From Rhodobacteraceae bacterium QY30 (GTDB taxonomy: Bacteria > Pseudomonadota > Alphaproteobacteria > Rhodobacterales > Rhodobacteraceae), in assembly GCA_002356635.1 (NCBI GenBank), contig CP023454.1:2464501-2528500 (forward strand): a DNA stretch of 64,000 bases. Direction: 5' to 3'. The notes under the pieces were generated by a model. It searched no databases. It was not told where the DNA came from and worked only from the letters and a program-made list of their open reading frames with translations. A program made the position numbers and the translations under genes. Below, piece after piece: positions 1-10,058 of this stretch (position 1 is its first letter; each line of letters starts with the position of its first letter).

Positions 1-579
1 CAGTTGCGCCTCAAGCCCCGTCATCAGCTTCTGGAAGACCTCGACGCTGGACTCCCCTTCCTTCGGTGCCAGCGCCCGGATCGTGTCGACGACGGCCGGG
101 ACCGTTGTGGTCAATCCGTAAAGCGTGCCAAGAAGGCCAAGGAAAATCAGCAGATTCGTCAGATAGCGCGTGATGTCCCGCGCCTCTTCGATGCGGGCCG
201 AGACGGATTCCAGGATCGAGCGGGCCGAGGAATAGGGGATCTGCCCGGCGCGGCTGCCACGCACGCGGAACAGATGGGCCAGCGGCGCCAGAAGTCGGGG
301 CGCGGCGCGTTCGCCTTCGGTCTGACCGCGGGCGAAGGCCTCGATCCAGCTGACCGACTGCACCAGCTGTGCCACCTGCCAGAAACAGGTCAGGACGCCG
401 ATGCCAAAGACGAACAGGATCGTGCCGTTCAGCCAGGGGTTGTCGACGAAGACCGTCAGGATCTTGCCATACAGGATCGATGCCCCGGCCGCGACCAGCG
501 CCAGGACGACCAGCATCATCAGGATCTGTCGAACCGGTTGCGAAAACAAAGGATCGACCTTGCGCACCGGTCTGTCCAT
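1..579 (-). CDS. MotA/TolQ/ExbB-type proton channel protein (3' end outside window)
   Basis: An open frame of 193 codons runs off the left edge, so the C-terminus is missing. I translated this frame by hand from ATG at 579. Hydrophobic segments fall at about residues 19-38 (ILMMLVVLALVAAG), 47-66 and 134-152. The last contains LGLLGTLYGL, which resembles the LGLLGTVxG helix of ExbB/TolQ/MotA channel subunits. The long cytoplasmic stretch between the second and third segments, with its arginines, fits the family. It probably couples proton flow to an outer-membrane or motor partner, but the partner genes are beyond the edge. Family assignment is reasonably sure; the specific system is not known. 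Confidence 0.7.
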   Translation of the reverse strand, partial: MDRPVRKVDPLFSQPVRQILMMLVVLALVAAGASILYGKILTVFVDNPWLNGTILFVFGIGVLTCFWQVAQLVQSVSWIEAFARGQTEGERAAPRLLAPLAHLFRVRGSRAGQIPYSSARSILESVSARIEEARDITRYLTNLLIFLGLLGTLYGLTTTVPAVVDTIRALAPKEGESSVEVFQKLMTGLEAQL

Positions 580-644
580 CAGGCTGCCCCATCCTGCCTT
601 GTGGTTTCGCGGAACAATAGGCGGGGCGCCGGGGCCTGCCAAGG

Positions 645-1184
645 TCAATCGCCGCGATGCGCGCGCACCTGCAGCGCCAGCCGGTCCAGATCGGCGTCGG
701 AAATGCCCAGTTCGGTCAGATGTGCCGCCGTCGCATACAGGTAATCGGCGTTCGGCCCCCGCACGCCCGTCCGTTCGGCGATGACCCGCGCCTGATCCTC
801 CAGCGTCAGGGAACCGGCATACTGGTCATGTTCCCGGTTGATGACGAAGGTCAGGGCCGTCACCTCGGCCCCCTGCTCCAGCCGGATGGGCAGCCAGGCC
901 TCGTGATAGGCGTAGGAGATCAGTTCGCGTTCGCGCAGGTAGGCGACCGTCGCATCCGCCGCCTTGTCCTCGACCCGGTAGGCAACCCCCTGGCAAGCCG
1001 CGCCCGCCTCGGCGTCCAGCGCCAGGACCAGACCGGGCGCCTCGGGCGTGCCGCGGTAGTGGATCGAGTGCATGCAGAACGACCGGCGCCATCCCGCCAG
1101 CATCGCACGCTGACGCTCGGCAAAGACAAAGCCCGGATCCCAGATCAGGGAGCCATAGGCAAAGACCCAGAGCGGGCGTTCCAT
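645..1184 (-). CDS. chaC: Gamma-glutamylcyclotransferase, ChaC family
   Basis: 179 residues. The nucleotide-like glycine-rich loop FAYGSLIWDPGF lies at about residues 8-19 and the family YLREREL segment, holding the presumed catalytic glutamate, in the middle. ChaC enzymes cleave glutathione (or other gamma-glutamyl compounds) to 5-oxoproline and Cys-Gly in the cytoplasm. The frame stays open to 1265, but that 27-residue extension is basic and Pro-rich and unlike the family, so I chose ATG at 1184, which places the conserved motif near the N-terminus. It is divergent from the DUF2125 gene and stands alone. Confidence 0.9.
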   Translation of the reverse strand: MERPLWVFAYGSLIWDPGFVFAERQRAMLAGWRRSFCMHSIHYRGTPEAPGLVLALDAEAGAACQGVAYRVEDKAADATVAYLRERELISYAYHEAWLPIRLEQGAEVTALTFVINREHDQYAGSLTLEDQARVIAERTGVRGPNADYLYATAAHLTELGISDADLDRLALQVRAHRGD

Positions 1185-1281
1185 CGTTCCGATCCTTTTC
1201 CGGCCGGCCGGAGGTAGCGGCACTGGCCCTGTCCTGACGCGAAGGATAAACTTGGCACCGGGCAAGGGAAAGGGCTGTGGA

Positions 1282-2283
1282 ATGGTTGTGCGGATGCGGC
1301 GTCTGGTGGCCCTGGTTCTGATCGCCGCGGCGCTTTACGGCGGCTATTGGGTCATCGGATCACGCGCTACGCTGGCCGGGGCCCGGCAGGCGCTGGACGG
1401 GATGAAGGCGCAAGGGACGGCGGATTTCGGTGATGTCTCGATCCGGGGATTTCCGTCGCGCTTCGACCTGACGATCACCGAACCCCGGCTTCGGTCGCTG
1501 GACGGACGGATGGAATGGTCCGCGCCCTTTGCGCAGGTCTTTGCGCTGTCCTACCGGCCGAACCATGTCATCGCCGTCCTGCCCCATGACCAGAGGCTGA
1601 CAATCGCCGGCGCGCCTCTGGCCATCACCACGGAAGATCTGCGCGCCAGCGCGGTTCTGGGCGCCACGGGCTTGCTGCCGCTGGATCATGCACAGACGGT
1701 GGGCAAGGTACTGCGGGTGACGGATGCCGAAGGCGACGGCCTGAGCGGGTCGGAACTGCGCGCGGCGGTGCGGACGGCCGACGCGGCCCAGAACCGTTAT
1801 GACATCGCCGCCGAGGCATCGGGCCTGGCGCCGATCGGGGCCTCCGTTCCGCTTTGGACGACGGTGGCCGGGGATCCTTCGGCCACGGGCTGGCTTCGGG
1901 TGCAGACCACCGCGACCTTCGATCGCCCGCTGGATCGGAGGGCGGTGGACGGCCCGATCCGGATCACCGACCTTCAGGTATCGGCGTTGCAGGCCACCTA
2001 CGGCCAGTTCGACCTTCAGGGCACCGGCGCGCTGTCCATCTCGGCCGACGGGCAGCCGGAGGGGCGGCTGGATCTGTCGGTGAAGGGCTGGCAGGGCCTG
2101 CCGCAGGTGATGGTCGAGACGGGAATGATCAAGCCCGAGGTGGCACCGACGGTCACGAAGATCCTGACGGCCCTTTCGGTTGGCAGCGGCGGCGCGGATG
2201 GCACGCTGCACCTGCCGCTGACCCTGGCTGACGGGCAGATGTCGCTGGGGCCGGTGCCGCTGGGACCGGTGCCGCGGCTGTAG
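1282..2283 (+). CDS. DUF2125 domain-containing protein, membrane anchored
   Basis: About 333 residues. An N-terminal hydrophobic segment (LVALVLIAAALYGGYWVI, about residues 7-24) is followed by a soluble domain typical of DUF2125: repeated beta-rich stretches with FGDVSIRGFPSRFDLT near the start and a C-terminal ADGQMSLGPVPLGP. The family is widespread in Rhodobacterales and of unknown function; the layout suggests a periplasmic protein held by an N-terminal anchor. The frame is open from a TTG at 1252, but ATG at 1282 (or 1294) gives a normal signal/anchor start. It converges on the extensin-like gene with a gap of only 10 bases. Confidence 0.75.
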   Translation: MVVRMRRLVALVLIAAALYGGYWVIGSRATLAGARQALDGMKAQGTADFGDVSIRGFPSRFDLTITEPRLRSLDGRMEWSAPFAQVFALSYRPNHVIAVLPHDQRLTIAGAPLAITTEDLRASAVLGATGLLPLDHAQTVGKVLRVTDAEGDGLSGSELRAAVRTADAAQNRYDIAAEASGLAPIGASVPLWTTVAGDPSATGWLRVQTTATFDRPLDRRAVDGPIRITDLQVSALQATYGQFDLQGTGALSISADGQPEGRLDLSVKGWQGLPQVMVETGMIKPEVAPTVTKILTALSVGSGGADGTLHLPLTLADGQMSLGPVPLGPVPRL

Positions 2284-2293
2284 TACCGTGTCG

Positions 2294-3238
2294 TCAGTGG
2301 CAGTAAGGACCGCGGCCCTCGGCCGTGTCCAGGTGGAAGTGGTCGTCGTGGAAGCGGTCGGCTTTCGGCCCCAGGACGGTGGTGAATGGTCCGCAGGCCG
2401 AGGCATGGATGGCGCGAAGGATCTGGCCCTGCTGCGGCGTGCCCCACCCCTTCAGCACTGAAAGCACCACGCCATTGGCCAGCCGGATGCCCATGATGTC
2501 CAACGCGGCGCCGCGGCCATGTTCGGAAATCCGGTTGCCGCGCTGGTTGTTGCGGGGGCGGCAAGCGTAGGTCGGGCCGGTTTCCAGCGCGACGACACCG
2601 CCGCCAAGGTTCCCGACTGTGGGTTTCAGCCCCTTGCTGACCCAGGTAGCCAGCGCCTGCGCGGTAGGGCAGTCGATCTGCACCCCCTCGCCCAGGTCGA
2701 CGCCCGCGACCGACGTGACCTCGACCCCGTCATGCAGGCCGCAACCGCGGACTTGCGACAGGATGGGCGGAATGGTCCGCCCGCGGATCAGGGCATTTCC
2801 ACAGACCGACCCCTTCAGGCCCGTGGTGGCCGAGGCGGGCGGCGTCACGCGGTAGCCAACCGGCACCAGCGACATCCGCCGCTCCAGCCCTTCGGGCCTT
2901 GGCCGGGGCGACATCATGATCGCGCCGGGCATGGTCGTCAGAGCTGCGGCAACCTGCACCACGGGGGCCTGTTCGGCAAGGGTGGGCCGCGGACGGGGGC
3001 GCAAGGCCGGAAGGCCGCTGGCGAACGCCGGCCCCCCCATGATCACCGTGCTCAGCTCACCGGGACGGCGTTTCGGACGTTGCGGCGCGGCGGGGACATC
3101 CGCCGCCGACGTGGCAGTGGCGACCTGAACGGGTGCGGCGGCCCTGGGGCTGGGATGGGGAATCGGCGATGTACGGGGCGTATCGGCCCAGGCGGGCGCT
3201 GCCCCCAGCACCAGAGCCAGAAGAAGCCCCGCCCTCAT
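2294..3238 (-). CDS. Extensin-like family protein, exported
   Basis: 314 residues. A signal peptide (residues 1-18, ending AWA) leads into a Pro/Arg-rich linker to about residue 120, then the extensin-like C-terminal domain with conserved cysteines and an M15-peptidase-like metal site: EHGRGAALD and FHDDHFHLD. The family is thought to act on peptidoglycan in the periplasm, judged by the resemblance of those motifs to D,D-carboxypeptidases; activity has not been shown for most members. The stop of tyrC lies 4 bases inside its start, so it may be read with tyrC, although their roles are unrelated. Confidence 0.85.
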   Translation of the reverse strand: MRAGLLLALVLGAAPAWADTPRTSPIPHPSPRAAAPVQVATATSAADVPAAPQRPKRRPGELSTVIMGGPAFASGLPALRPRPRPTLAEQAPVVQVAAALTTMPGAIMMSPRPRPEGLERRMSLVPVGYRVTPPASATTGLKGSVCGNALIRGRTIPPILSQVRGCGLHDGVEVTSVAGVDLGEGVQIDCPTAQALATWVSKGLKPTVGNLGGGVVALETGPTYACRPRNNQRGNRISEHGRGAALDIMGIRLANGVVLSVLKGWGTPQQGQILRAIHASACGPFTTVLGPKADRFHDDHFHLDTAEGRGPYCH

Positions 3239-4176
3239 GCGGTGGAACCCTTGGCGCGACCGAAGTCCGGCGCGGCGGTGTCCTGTCCTGCCTCGATGAT
3301 GCCGCGACGGATGGCGCGAGTGCGGGTAAAGTAGTCAAACAGCATCTGCCCGTCGCCCATGCGGATGGCCCGTTGCAGGGCGAAAAGCTCTTCCGTGAAG
3401 CGGCCGAGGATATCAAGCGTCGCGTCCTTGTTGGTCAGGAACACGTCGCGCCACATCGTCGGATCCGAAGCCGCGATGCGCGTCAGGTCGCGGAAGCCCC
3501 CTGCGGAATACTTGATGACTTCCGAGTTGGAGACGCGGCGCAGATGTTCGGCCACGCCGACCATCGTGTAGGCGATCAGGTGCGGCGTATGACTGGTGAC
3601 GGCCAGCACCAGATCATGGTGCGGCGGGTCCATCAGATCAACATTGGCCCCCATTCCCTCGCACAGCGCGCGCAGCCGCGTGATCGCCTCGGCGGGGGTA
3701 TCGGGCAGCGGGGTCAGCAGCCACCAGCGGTTTTCGAACAGGGTCGCGAACCCCGACTGCGGACCGGAATGTTCGGTTCCCGCGATCGGATGGCCGGGAA
3801 TGAAGTGCACGCCTTGCGGGACGTGCGGCGCCACCGCATCCACCACCGCCTGCTTGACCGAACCGACGTCCGTCAGCGTGGCGCCCGGTTTCAGCTGTGG
3901 CGCAATCTCGGCCGCAACGGCCTGCATCGCGCCCACCGGCACCGCCAGGACCACCAGGTCGGCATCCCGAACCGCATCGGCGGCCGTGTCGTGGACCGTG
4001 TCGCAAAAGCCCAGTTCCAGCGCGACTTCGCGGGTGGTCGGGGTTTTCGCGTGGCCCGCCACGTGACCCGCCAGCCCGTTCGCCTTCATGGCGCGGGCCA
4101 TCGAGGACGCGATCAGGCCAAGGCCGATCAGGGCGACCCGACCATAGATCGGGGTTGCCTGCCCGGCTTCGGTCAT
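3235..4176 (-). CDS. tyrC: Prephenate/arogenate dehydrogenase
   Basis: 313 residues. The NAD(P)-binding loop [13 protein letters not shown] is near the N-terminus, followed by VGSVKQAV, the substrate-loop sequence [15 protein letters not shown] and the helical dimer domain including [17 protein letters not shown]. It oxidatively decarboxylates prephenate or arogenate in tyrosine synthesis. The start is ATG at 4176, which overlaps the hisC stop (ATGA, 4173-4176); a longer frame upstream is just the hisC C-terminal region in another frame. Coupling to hisC fits, since the aminotransferase can supply the transamination step. Confidence 0.93.
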   Translation of the reverse strand: MTEAGQATPIYGRVALIGLGLIASSMARAMKANGLAGHVAGHAKTPTTREVALELGFCDTVHDTAADAVRDADLVVLAVPVGAMQAVAAEIAPQLKPGATLTDVGSVKQAVVDAVAPHVPQGVHFIPGHPIAGTEHSGPQSGFATLFENRWWLLTPLPDTPAEAITRLRALCEGMGANVDLMDPPHHDLVLAVTSHTPHLIAYTMVGVAEHLRRVSNSEVIKYSAGGFRDLTRIAASDPTMWRDVFLTNKDATLDILGRFTEELFALQRAIRMGDGQMLFDYFTRTRAIRRGIIEAGQDTAAPDFGRAKGSTA

Positions 4177-5261
4177 TTCTTCTGTCCCTTGAACTGCCCG
4201 ATGGCATGGGCGACGCGGCGGCACGACGCCTCATCTCCGATGGTGATGCGCAGACAATGCGGCAAGCCGTAACCCGCGACGCGGCGCACGATCAGCCCTT
4301 GCGATTGCAGCCAGGTGTCGCAGGCCTCGGCTTCGGCCGTGTCGGCAAAGCGGGCAAGGATGAAGTTTGCCATCGATGTGTCCGACGGCACGCCGCGTTC
4401 CGCCAGCGCCGCGGCCAGCCAGGCGCGCAGCCGGGTGTTTTCGTCGCGGCACCGCTCCATGTGGTCACGGTCGCGCACGGCGGCTTCGGCGGCATCGAGC
4501 TGCGGCGTGGACAGGTTGAACGGACCGCGGACACGGTTCAGCACATCGATGATCGCCTTCGGGCCATAGCCCCAGCCGATGCGCAAGCCCCCCAGCCCGT
4601 AGATCTTGGAAAACGTCCGGGTCATGAAGACGTTCGGCCGGTCGGTCGCCAGCTGCGCGCCGCCGTCGTAGCCTTCGACGTATTCGGCATAGGCGCCGTC
4701 GATCACCAGGATCGCCTGTTTCGGCAGGCCCTGCGCCAGACGTTCGATTTCCGGCAAGCCGATCATGGTGCCGGTCGGGTTGTTCGGGTTGGCGATGAAC
4801 ACCAGCCGGGTGCGGGTATTGCAGGCCGCAAGGATCGCGTCGACATCGGTGGTGCGTTCCCGTTCCGGCACGGAAACCGGCGTGGCCCCCGCCGCCATCG
4901 TCGAAATGCGATACATGAGGAACCCGTGTTCGGTGAACACCACCTCATCCCGGGGGCCGGCGTAAGCCTGGCAAAGCATGTGGATGATTTCGTCGCTGCC
5001 GACACCGCAGATGATCCGCGACGGATCCAGCCTGTGGACATCGCCGATCGCCTCGCGCAGCGCCGCGTGGTCCGTGTTCGGGTAGCGGTGCAGTTTGTGG
5101 ACGGCGCGGGTATAGGCGTCCTTGGCGCGGTCCGAAGGTCCGAAGGGATTTTCGTTGGACGACAGCTTCACCGCATCCGACATGCCGGCCACATGGGCCT
5201 TGCCGCCCTCGTAAAGGGCAATATCCATGATCCCCGGCTGAGGACGGATGTAGTCGGTCAT
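4173..5261 (-). CDS. hisC: Histidinol-phosphate / aromatic aminotransferase
   Basis: 362 residues, full length for the class I/II PLP enzyme. It shows the N-terminal [11 protein letters not shown], the ANPNNPTGT loop, and the PLP lysine in [14 protein letters not shown] (K219). The enzyme converts imidazole-acetol phosphate and glutamate to histidinol phosphate. In this clade it is often paired with tyrC and probably also transaminates aromatic precursors. First of a two- or three-gene minus-strand unit (hisC-tyrC-extensin), with ATGA overlaps at both junctions. Confidence 0.94.
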   Translation of the reverse strand: MTDYIRPQPGIMDIALYEGGKAHVAGMSDAVKLSSNENPFGPSDRAKDAYTRAVHKLHRYPNTDHAALREAIGDVHRLDPSRIICGVGSDEIIHMLCQAYAGPRDEVVFTEHGFLMYRISTMAAGATPVSVPERERTTDVDAILAACNTRTRLVFIANPNNPTGTMIGLPEIERLAQGLPKQAILVIDGAYAEYVEGYDGGAQLATDRPNVFMTRTFSKIYGLGGLRIGWGYGPKAIIDVLNRVRGPFNLSTPQLDAAEAAVRDRDHMERCRDENTRLRAWLAAALAERGVPSDTSMANFILARFADTAEAEACDTWLQSQGLIVRRVAGYGLPHCLRITIGDEASCRRVAHAIGQFKGQKK

Positions 5262-5329
5262 GGCAGCGACTCCGAGTGTTCCCGCCGTGTTCTAGCGATG
5301 CCGGCATCATGACGCCAGCAGGATATTAA

Positions 5330-5359
5330 GAAGCCCGAACCATGTTGAAATCTGGTTCC
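5330..5359 (-). terminator. Possible weak terminator after homospermidine synthase
   Basis: On the minus strand GGAACCA, a 10-base loop and TGGTTC form a short stem about 25 bases past the homospermidine synthase stop, followed by GGGCTTCTT. The stem is only 6-7 bp and the T run is broken, so this is tentative. Confidence 0.35.
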
Positions 5360-5381
5360 GGCCGGCATCAGTCCTTCCGGA

Positions 5382-6800
5382 TCAATTGGCGAGGAAGTTG
5401 ATGAACTGCCAGGGATCGCTGTCGTCGCGGTTTTCAGCGAAGCTGTTGATGCGGTTCTGAAGCGGCGTCCAGTCGGTGTAATGCGCCTCGACCTTGCCCA
5501 GGTAGGGCCGCTGCACCTGAAGGCAGCGGGTGTGGTCCATCTCCTCGGCCTCGACAAAGCCGGCGCGCGGATTTTCCACTGCCCAGACCATCGCCGCCAG
5601 CACGGCCGAAGTTACCTGCATCCCCGTGGCGTTCTGGTAGGGTGCCAGCGCGCGCGCCTCCTCGATCGAGAGACGCGAGCCATACCAGAGCGCGCCCTTC
5701 TCATGCCCATAAAGCAGCACGCCCAGGTCGTCGCCGCCCGACAGGATCTCGTCCTCGGTCAGGATGTGCTTGGCCTCGGGCAGGACGCCGGCGCCGTTGG
5801 TTTCATAAAGCGACAGGACGGCATCGTTGCAGGGGTGGTAGGCATAGTGGCACGTCGGCCGGTAGACGGCCCTGCCGCCATTCCAGACGGTGAAATAGTC
5901 GGGAATCGACAGCGCCTCGTTGTGGGTGATGACCAGACCGAACTGAGGGCCGGCCGACGGACACCAGCTGCGGACCCGGGTTTCGGCACCGGGGCGGTCG
6001 ATCCAGATGGCATAGCCCGGTCCGTGGTCGAACGCATGACCCAGGGGCGGCAGCTTCCTTTCATGGGTACCCCACCCCAACTCTGCGGGCTGGTAGCCTT
6101 CGGACAGCAATCCGTCGACCGACCAGGTGTTGGTGAACACACCCACAGGCTTCGGCCGGTCGGCAACCTGCGTGTCGCGTTCGGAAATGTGGATGCCCTT
6201 GACGCTCAGCCCCTGCATCAGCGCGGCCCAGCCTTCGCGGGTGGCAGGTGCCTCGGCCGACCGTCCGCAATCGGCAGCCAGCCGCAGCAGCGCCTCTTTC
6301 AGAAGCCAACTGACCATGCCGGGGTTCGCGCCGCAGCACGACACCGCCGTCGGTCCGCCGACGTAACGCTTGCCCAGTTCCCGAACCTCTTCGCGCAGGG
6401 GATAATTGGTGCGCTGGGCGTTGGTCATGCTGGACCCGAAGTAGAACCCCGGCCAGGGCTCGACCACGGTATCGACGTAAAGGACGCCCAGTTCCTGGCA
6501 GAGCATCATCACGTCGACCGAGCCTACATCCACCGACAGGTTCACAAGGAAGCCCTTGCCACCGGGGAACAGCCCGGCGATCACCTCGCGCAGGTTCCCG
6601 CGCGTCAGGGCCAGGGGCAAGTGGCGGATGCCTTTTTCGGCCAGCAACCCAGCATGTTCCGTCGACGGTTCGATCACCGTGAAGGCGCTGCGGTCGTAGG
6701 TGAAGTGCCGCTCGATCAGCGGAAGCGTGCCGCGCCCGATCGATCCGAAGCCGATCATGACCAGCGGTCCGTCGATGTGGCCGTGGATCTTGTGCGTCAT
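5382..6800 (-). CDS. hss: Homospermidine synthase
   Basis: 472 residues, normal length. The N-terminal Rossmann motif is MIGFGSIGRGTLPLIE, then VNLSVDVGSVDVMMLCQ, DTVVEPWPGFYF and AVSCCGANPGMVSWL, all characteristic of bacterial homospermidine synthase. The enzyme uses NAD+ to make sym-homospermidine from putrescine (and spermidine), the main polyamine route in many alphaproteobacteria. It is a cytosolic enzyme encoded by a stand-alone gene with about 50 bases to the upstream UPF0114 gene, so co-transcription is possible but not indicated by function. Confidence 0.95.
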   Translation of the reverse strand: MTHKIHGHIDGPLVMIGFGSIGRGTLPLIERHFTYDRSAFTVIEPSTEHAGLLAEKGIRHLPLALTRGNLREVIAGLFPGGKGFLVNLSVDVGSVDVMMLCQELGVLYVDTVVEPWPGFYFGSSMTNAQRTNYPLREEVRELGKRYVGGPTAVSCCGANPGMVSWLLKEALLRLAADCGRSAEAPATREGWAALMQGLSVKGIHISERDTQVADRPKPVGVFTNTWSVDGLLSEGYQPAELGWGTHERKLPPLGHAFDHGPGYAIWIDRPGAETRVRSWCPSAGPQFGLVITHNEALSIPDYFTVWNGGRAVYRPTCHYAYHPCNDAVLSLYETNGAGVLPEAKHILTEDEILSGGDDLGVLLYGHEKGALWYGSRLSIEEARALAPYQNATGMQVTSAVLAAMVWAVENPRAGFVEAEEMDHTRCLQVQRPYLGKVEAHYTDWTPLQNRINSFAENRDDSDPWQFINFLAN

Positions 6801-6852
6801 CTCAACGTCTCCCGTGAATGTGCCTGCCGGTTGCGCGTGTCAGTTCGGTTCC

Positions 6853-7386
6853 TTAATGCTTGTCGGCCTTCGACGACAGCCAGTCCATCAGCGCCAGCAA
6901 GACCCCCGAAACGACGAAGGTCAGGTGGATGACCACCATCCAGCGCAGCGTCGTTTCATCCACCGGCGGCACGTCCTTCTTGCCCAGCGACATGAAGACC
7001 TTGAGCAGGTGGATCCCCGAAATCGCCACGATCGAGGCAATGAGCTTCATCTTCAGCCCCGAGAAATCGACCTTGCCCATCCAGGACGGCCGATCCTCAT
7101 GATCCGCGATGTCCAGTTTCGAGACAAAGTTTTCATACCCCGAGAACAGCACGATCAGAAGAAGGTTCGCCGCAAGGCTGAGATCGATCAGTGTCAGCAC
7201 CGCAAGGATCCCCTGATCCGCGGTCAGGCCAAAGGTCTTGGGAAGGTAATAGGCGAGTTCCTTCAGGAAGATCACCGTCAGCATCGCCAGGCTGGCGACC
7301 AGCCCCAGATACATCGGCGCCATCAGCCAGCGCGACCCGAACAGGCCGCGTTCAAGATAGGTTTCTGCGTAAGGTTTTTGTGACAT
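6853..7386 (-). CDS. UPF0114 (YqhA) family inner-membrane protein
   Basis: 177 residues with the family layout: an N-terminal LFGSRWLMAPMYLGL, then membrane segments at about 24-44, 66-85, 113-133 and 145-165. The inner sequences NLLLIVLFSGYENFVSKLD and KVDFSGLKMKLIASIVAISGIHLL are diagnostic. The function is unknown; it is an inner-membrane protein found across proteobacteria. It lies just past the rpsD terminator on the same strand. Confidence 0.9.
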   Translation of the reverse strand: MSQKPYAETYLERGLFGSRWLMAPMYLGLVASLAMLTVIFLKELAYYLPKTFGLTADQGILAVLTLIDLSLAANLLLIVLFSGYENFVSKLDIADHEDRPSWMGKVDFSGLKMKLIASIVAISGIHLLKVFMSLGKKDVPPVDETTLRWMVVIHLTFVVSGVLLALMDWLSSKADKH

Positions 7387-7397
7387 GGCTCTGTCCG

Positions 7398-7430
7398 AAA
7401 ATGAAAGGGCCCGCCAAGCTGGCGGGCCCT
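7398..7430 (-). terminator. Rho-independent terminator of rpsD
   Basis: An 11-bp perfect stem (positions 7420-7430 pairing with 7406-7416, sequence AGGGCCCGCCA / TGGCGGGCCCT) with a 3-base loop. On the minus strand it is followed by TTTCATTTTC. It begins 29 bases after the rpsD stop and separates rpsD from the UPF0114 gene. Confidence 0.85.
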
Positions 7431-7458
7431 GATATGCAGTTGCGCCAGGGCGCCAGGA

Positions 7459-8079
7459 TCAGTTCTTCGCGTAGTATTCGACGACCAGGTTCGGTTCCAT
7501 CTGCACCGGATAGGGCACATCGCCCAGGCCCGGAGTGCGGACGAAGGTGGCGGTCATCTTCGAATGGTCGACTTCCAGGTAATCCGGAACGTCGCGTTCG
7601 GTCAGCGACACGGCTTCCAGAACGATCGCCAGCTGACGCGAGCGGTCGCGGACGGCGATCACGTCGCCTTCCTTCACGCGGTAGGAGGCGATGTTGACGC
7701 GCTGGCCGTTCACGGTCACGTGGCCGTGGTTCACGAACTGGCGGGCGGCAAAGATCGTCGGGACGAACTTGGCGCGGTAGACGACGGCATCCAGGCGGCG
7801 CTCGAGCAGGCCGACCAGGTTCTCGCCGGTGTCGCCCTTGACGCGCTCGGCTTCGTTATAGACCTTGCGGAACTGCTTTTCGGTCAGGTCGCCGTAGTAG
7901 CCCTTCAGCTTCTGCTTGGCGCGCAGCTGGGTGCCGAAGTCCGACAGCTTGTTCTTGCGGCGCTGGCCGTGCTGGCCGGGGCCGTATTCCCGCTTGTTCA
8001 CCGGGGATTTCGCGCGACCCCAGATGTTTTCGCCCATCCGGCGGTCGATCTTGTACTTGGCAGAGGTGCGTTTGGTCAC
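7459..8079 (-). CDS. rpsD: 30S ribosomal protein S4
   Basis: 206 residues. The N-terminal [20 protein letters not shown] and the S4 RNA-binding domain with [15 protein letters not shown] and [19 protein letters not shown] are unmistakable. S4 nucleates 30S assembly and is often an autoregulator. The start is GTG at 8079, preceded by AAGGAG with 7 bases between; the frame stays open upstream to 8181, but without a ribosome site or homology. It is a single-gene unit with its own promoter and terminator. Confidence 0.97.
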   Translation of the reverse strand: MTKRTSAKYKIDRRMGENIWGRAKSPVNKREYGPGQHGQRRKNKLSDFGTQLRAKQKLKGYYGDLTEKQFRKVYNEAERVKGDTGENLVGLLERRLDAVVYRAKFVPTIFAARQFVNHGHVTVNGQRVNIASYRVKEGDVIAVRDRSRQLAIVLEAVSLTERDVPDYLEVDHSKMTATFVRTPGLGDVPYPVQMEPNLVVEYYAKN

Positions 8080-8217
8080 CGCTGATCTCCTTCGAGGTGG
8101 TGCCGCGGATGCGGCGATGAAGGGCGTTGTCCTTTGCCTTGCGGCCGACAGGTTTCCCCTTGCGGGGTCCACCAACACCAAATGAAAGACCCGAACCTTT
8201 CGGTCCGGGACGGGGCG

Positions 8218-8245
8218 CTTATACAGCCCTGCTTGTCCGAGTCAA
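8218..8245 (-). promoter_or_regulatory. Sigma-70-type promoter of rpsD
   Basis: On the minus strand TTGACT (8240-8245), 16 bases, then TATAAG (8218-8223). It lies about 140 bases upstream of the rpsD start. The leader has a small CCGAA-AGG-TTCGG hairpin (about 8192-8204) that could take part in S4 feedback, but that is a guess. Confidence 0.75.
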
Positions 8246-8270
8246 CGCCCCTTGGCCTTCCCCCCGCGCC

Positions 8271-8477
8271 TTACCAATGGGGCGGCCGCTGGTCGGCCAG
8301 CGGAATCCCTGCCCCGCTGTCCGCCTCGCGTTCGGCTTCGCGGCGCAAGAGCATCTCGACCCGGCGCGTCAGCACGTCGATTTCCCGCCCCTGCCGCGCC
8401 ACCACGTCGGACAGATCGTCGACCGTCCGCGTCAGGTGGGCGATCTGTTCTTCCAGCCGTTCGGTCGATGTGCTCAC
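8271..8477 (-). CDS. slyX: SlyX family protein
   Basis: 68 residues, chosen from the GTG at 8477 because AAGGAGA stands 6 bases upstream. The longer frame to 9161 is only antisense to hisS. The protein is one coiled coil: TERLEEQIAHLTRTVDDLSDVVARQ then EIDVLTRRVEMLL, with a polar tail ending RPPHW. SlyX-like proteins are of unknown role. Divergent from hisS, with about 90 bases between. Confidence 0.85.
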   Translation of the reverse strand: MSTSTERLEEQIAHLTRTVDDLSDVVARQGREIDVLTRRVEMLLRREAEREADSGAGIPLADQRPPHW

Positions 8478-8567
8478 CGCCGTCTCCTTGTTCCCATGCG
8501 GTCCGGCGCGCTTGTTTGCCCCGGCCCCATCCGCTAAACCCGCGCCAACCAGAATGAAGGGTCGGCC

Positions 8568-10058
8568 ATGGCCAAGGACAAATCCCCCCGCAGACCGCGC
8601 GCGGAAACGCCCAAGGGCTTCCGTGACTATTTCGGCGCCGAGGTAACGGAACGCAAGGCGATGCTCGACAAGATCGCCGAGGTCTACCACCGCTACGGTT
8701 TTGACCCGCTGGAAACATCGGCCGTTGAAACGGTCGAGGCGCTGGGGAAATACCTGCCCGACGTGGACCGCCCGAACGAAGGCGTCTTTGCCTGGCAGGA
8801 CGAGGATGCCGACTGGCTGGCGCTGCGCTATGACCTGACCGCCCCCCTGGCCCGCGTTGCGGCGCAGTATCGCAACGACCTGCCCAGCCCCTACCGCCGC
8901 TATGCGATGGGTCCGGTCTGGCGCAACGAAAAGCCCGGGCCGGGACGTTTCCGGCAGTTCTATCAATGCGACGCCGATACGGTGGGCGCGCCGTCCGTCG
9001 CGGCGGATTCGGAAATCTGCGCGATGCTGTCCGATGCGCTGGAGGAAGTCGGCATCCCGCGCGGTGACTATGTGGTGCGGGTGAACAACCGCAAGGTGCT
9101 GAACGGGGTGATGGAGGTCGCGGGCGTGCTGGACCCGACCAACCCCGAGAAATTCGCCCATGAACGCGGCATCGTCCTGCGTGCCATCGACAAGCTGGAC
9201 CGGCTGAGCGTTGAAGGTGTCCGGGCGCTGCTGGGCGAGGGCCGCAAGGATGAAAGCGGCGATTTCACCAAGGGCGCGGGGCTGTCAGGCGACCAGGCCG
9301 AGGTGGTGATGGGGTTCATGGCGGCCAAGCGCGACACGGGTGCAGAAACGGTGGCGCGGCTGCGGGAACTGGTCGGCGCATCGGTGATCGGCTCCGAAGG
9401 CGTGGCCGAGCTTGAAACCATCGCCGCCCTTCTGGACGCCCAGGGCTACGGCCCCGACCGCATCGTCATTGACCCTTCGGTCGTGCGTGGCCTTGGCTAC
9501 TATACCGGCCCGGTTTACGAGGCCGAGCTGACCTTTGAAATCCTCGACGAAAAGGGCCGCAAGCGGCAGTTCGGCTCGGTGGCGGGGGGCGGGCGCTATG
9601 ACGATCTGGTCAAGCGGTTCACCGGGCAGGCGGTGCCGGCGACGGGGGTTTCGATCGGGGTCGACCGGCTTCTGGCCGCGCTGCGGGCCAAGGGGCGCGT
9701 GGGGGCGGAAAGCCACGGCCCGGTGGTCGTGACCGTGATGGACCGCGACCGGATGGCCGATTACCAGGCGATGGCGACCGAACTCCGCCGTGCCGGGATC
9801 CGGGCCGAGGTCTATCTGGGCAACCCCAAGAACTTCGGCAACCAGTTGAAATATGCCGATCACCGCAAATCGCCTGTCGCGATCATCCAGGGGTCGTCCG
9901 AGGCCGAACGCGACGTGGTGCTGATCAAGGATCTGGCACTGGGCGCGAAGATCGCGGCGGAAGCCTCGGTCGAGGAATGGAAATCCCAGCCCGCCCAGTC
10001 CGAAGTCGCGCGGGGCGGCATGGTCGCCGCCGTCCGCGCCATTCTGGAGCGCGGCTGA
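8568..10058 (+). CDS. hisS: Histidyl-tRNA synthetase
   Basis: 496 residues. Class II motif 2 is [22 protein letters not shown], the histidine-specific HisA motif is GLGYYTG, motif 3 is the [15 protein letters not shown] segment, and the anticodon-binding domain is C-terminal from about residue 385. It charges tRNA-His. The stop overlaps the start of hisZ by one base (TGATG), putting the synthetase and its paralogue HisZ in one transcript with hisG. Confidence 0.96.
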   Translation: MAKDKSPRRPRAETPKGFRDYFGAEVTERKAMLDKIAEVYHRYGFDPLETSAVETVEALGKYLPDVDRPNEGVFAWQDEDADWLALRYDLTAPLARVAAQYRNDLPSPYRRYAMGPVWRNEKPGPGRFRQFYQCDADTVGAPSVAADSEICAMLSDALEEVGIPRGDYVVRVNNRKVLNGVMEVAGVLDPTNPEKFAHERGIVLRAIDKLDRLSVEGVRALLGEGRKDESGDFTKGAGLSGDQAEVVMGFMAAKRDTGAETVARLRELVGASVIGSEGVAELETIAALLDAQGYGPDRIVIDPSVVRGLGYYTGPVYEAELTFEILDEKGRKRQFGSVAGGGRYDDLVKRFTGQAVPATGVSIGVDRLLAALRAKGRVGAESHGPVVVTVMDRDRMADYQAMATELRRAGIRAEVYLGNPKNFGNQLKYADHRKSPVAIIQGSSEAERDVVLIKDLALGAKIAAEASVEEWKSQPAQSEVARGGMVAAVRAILERG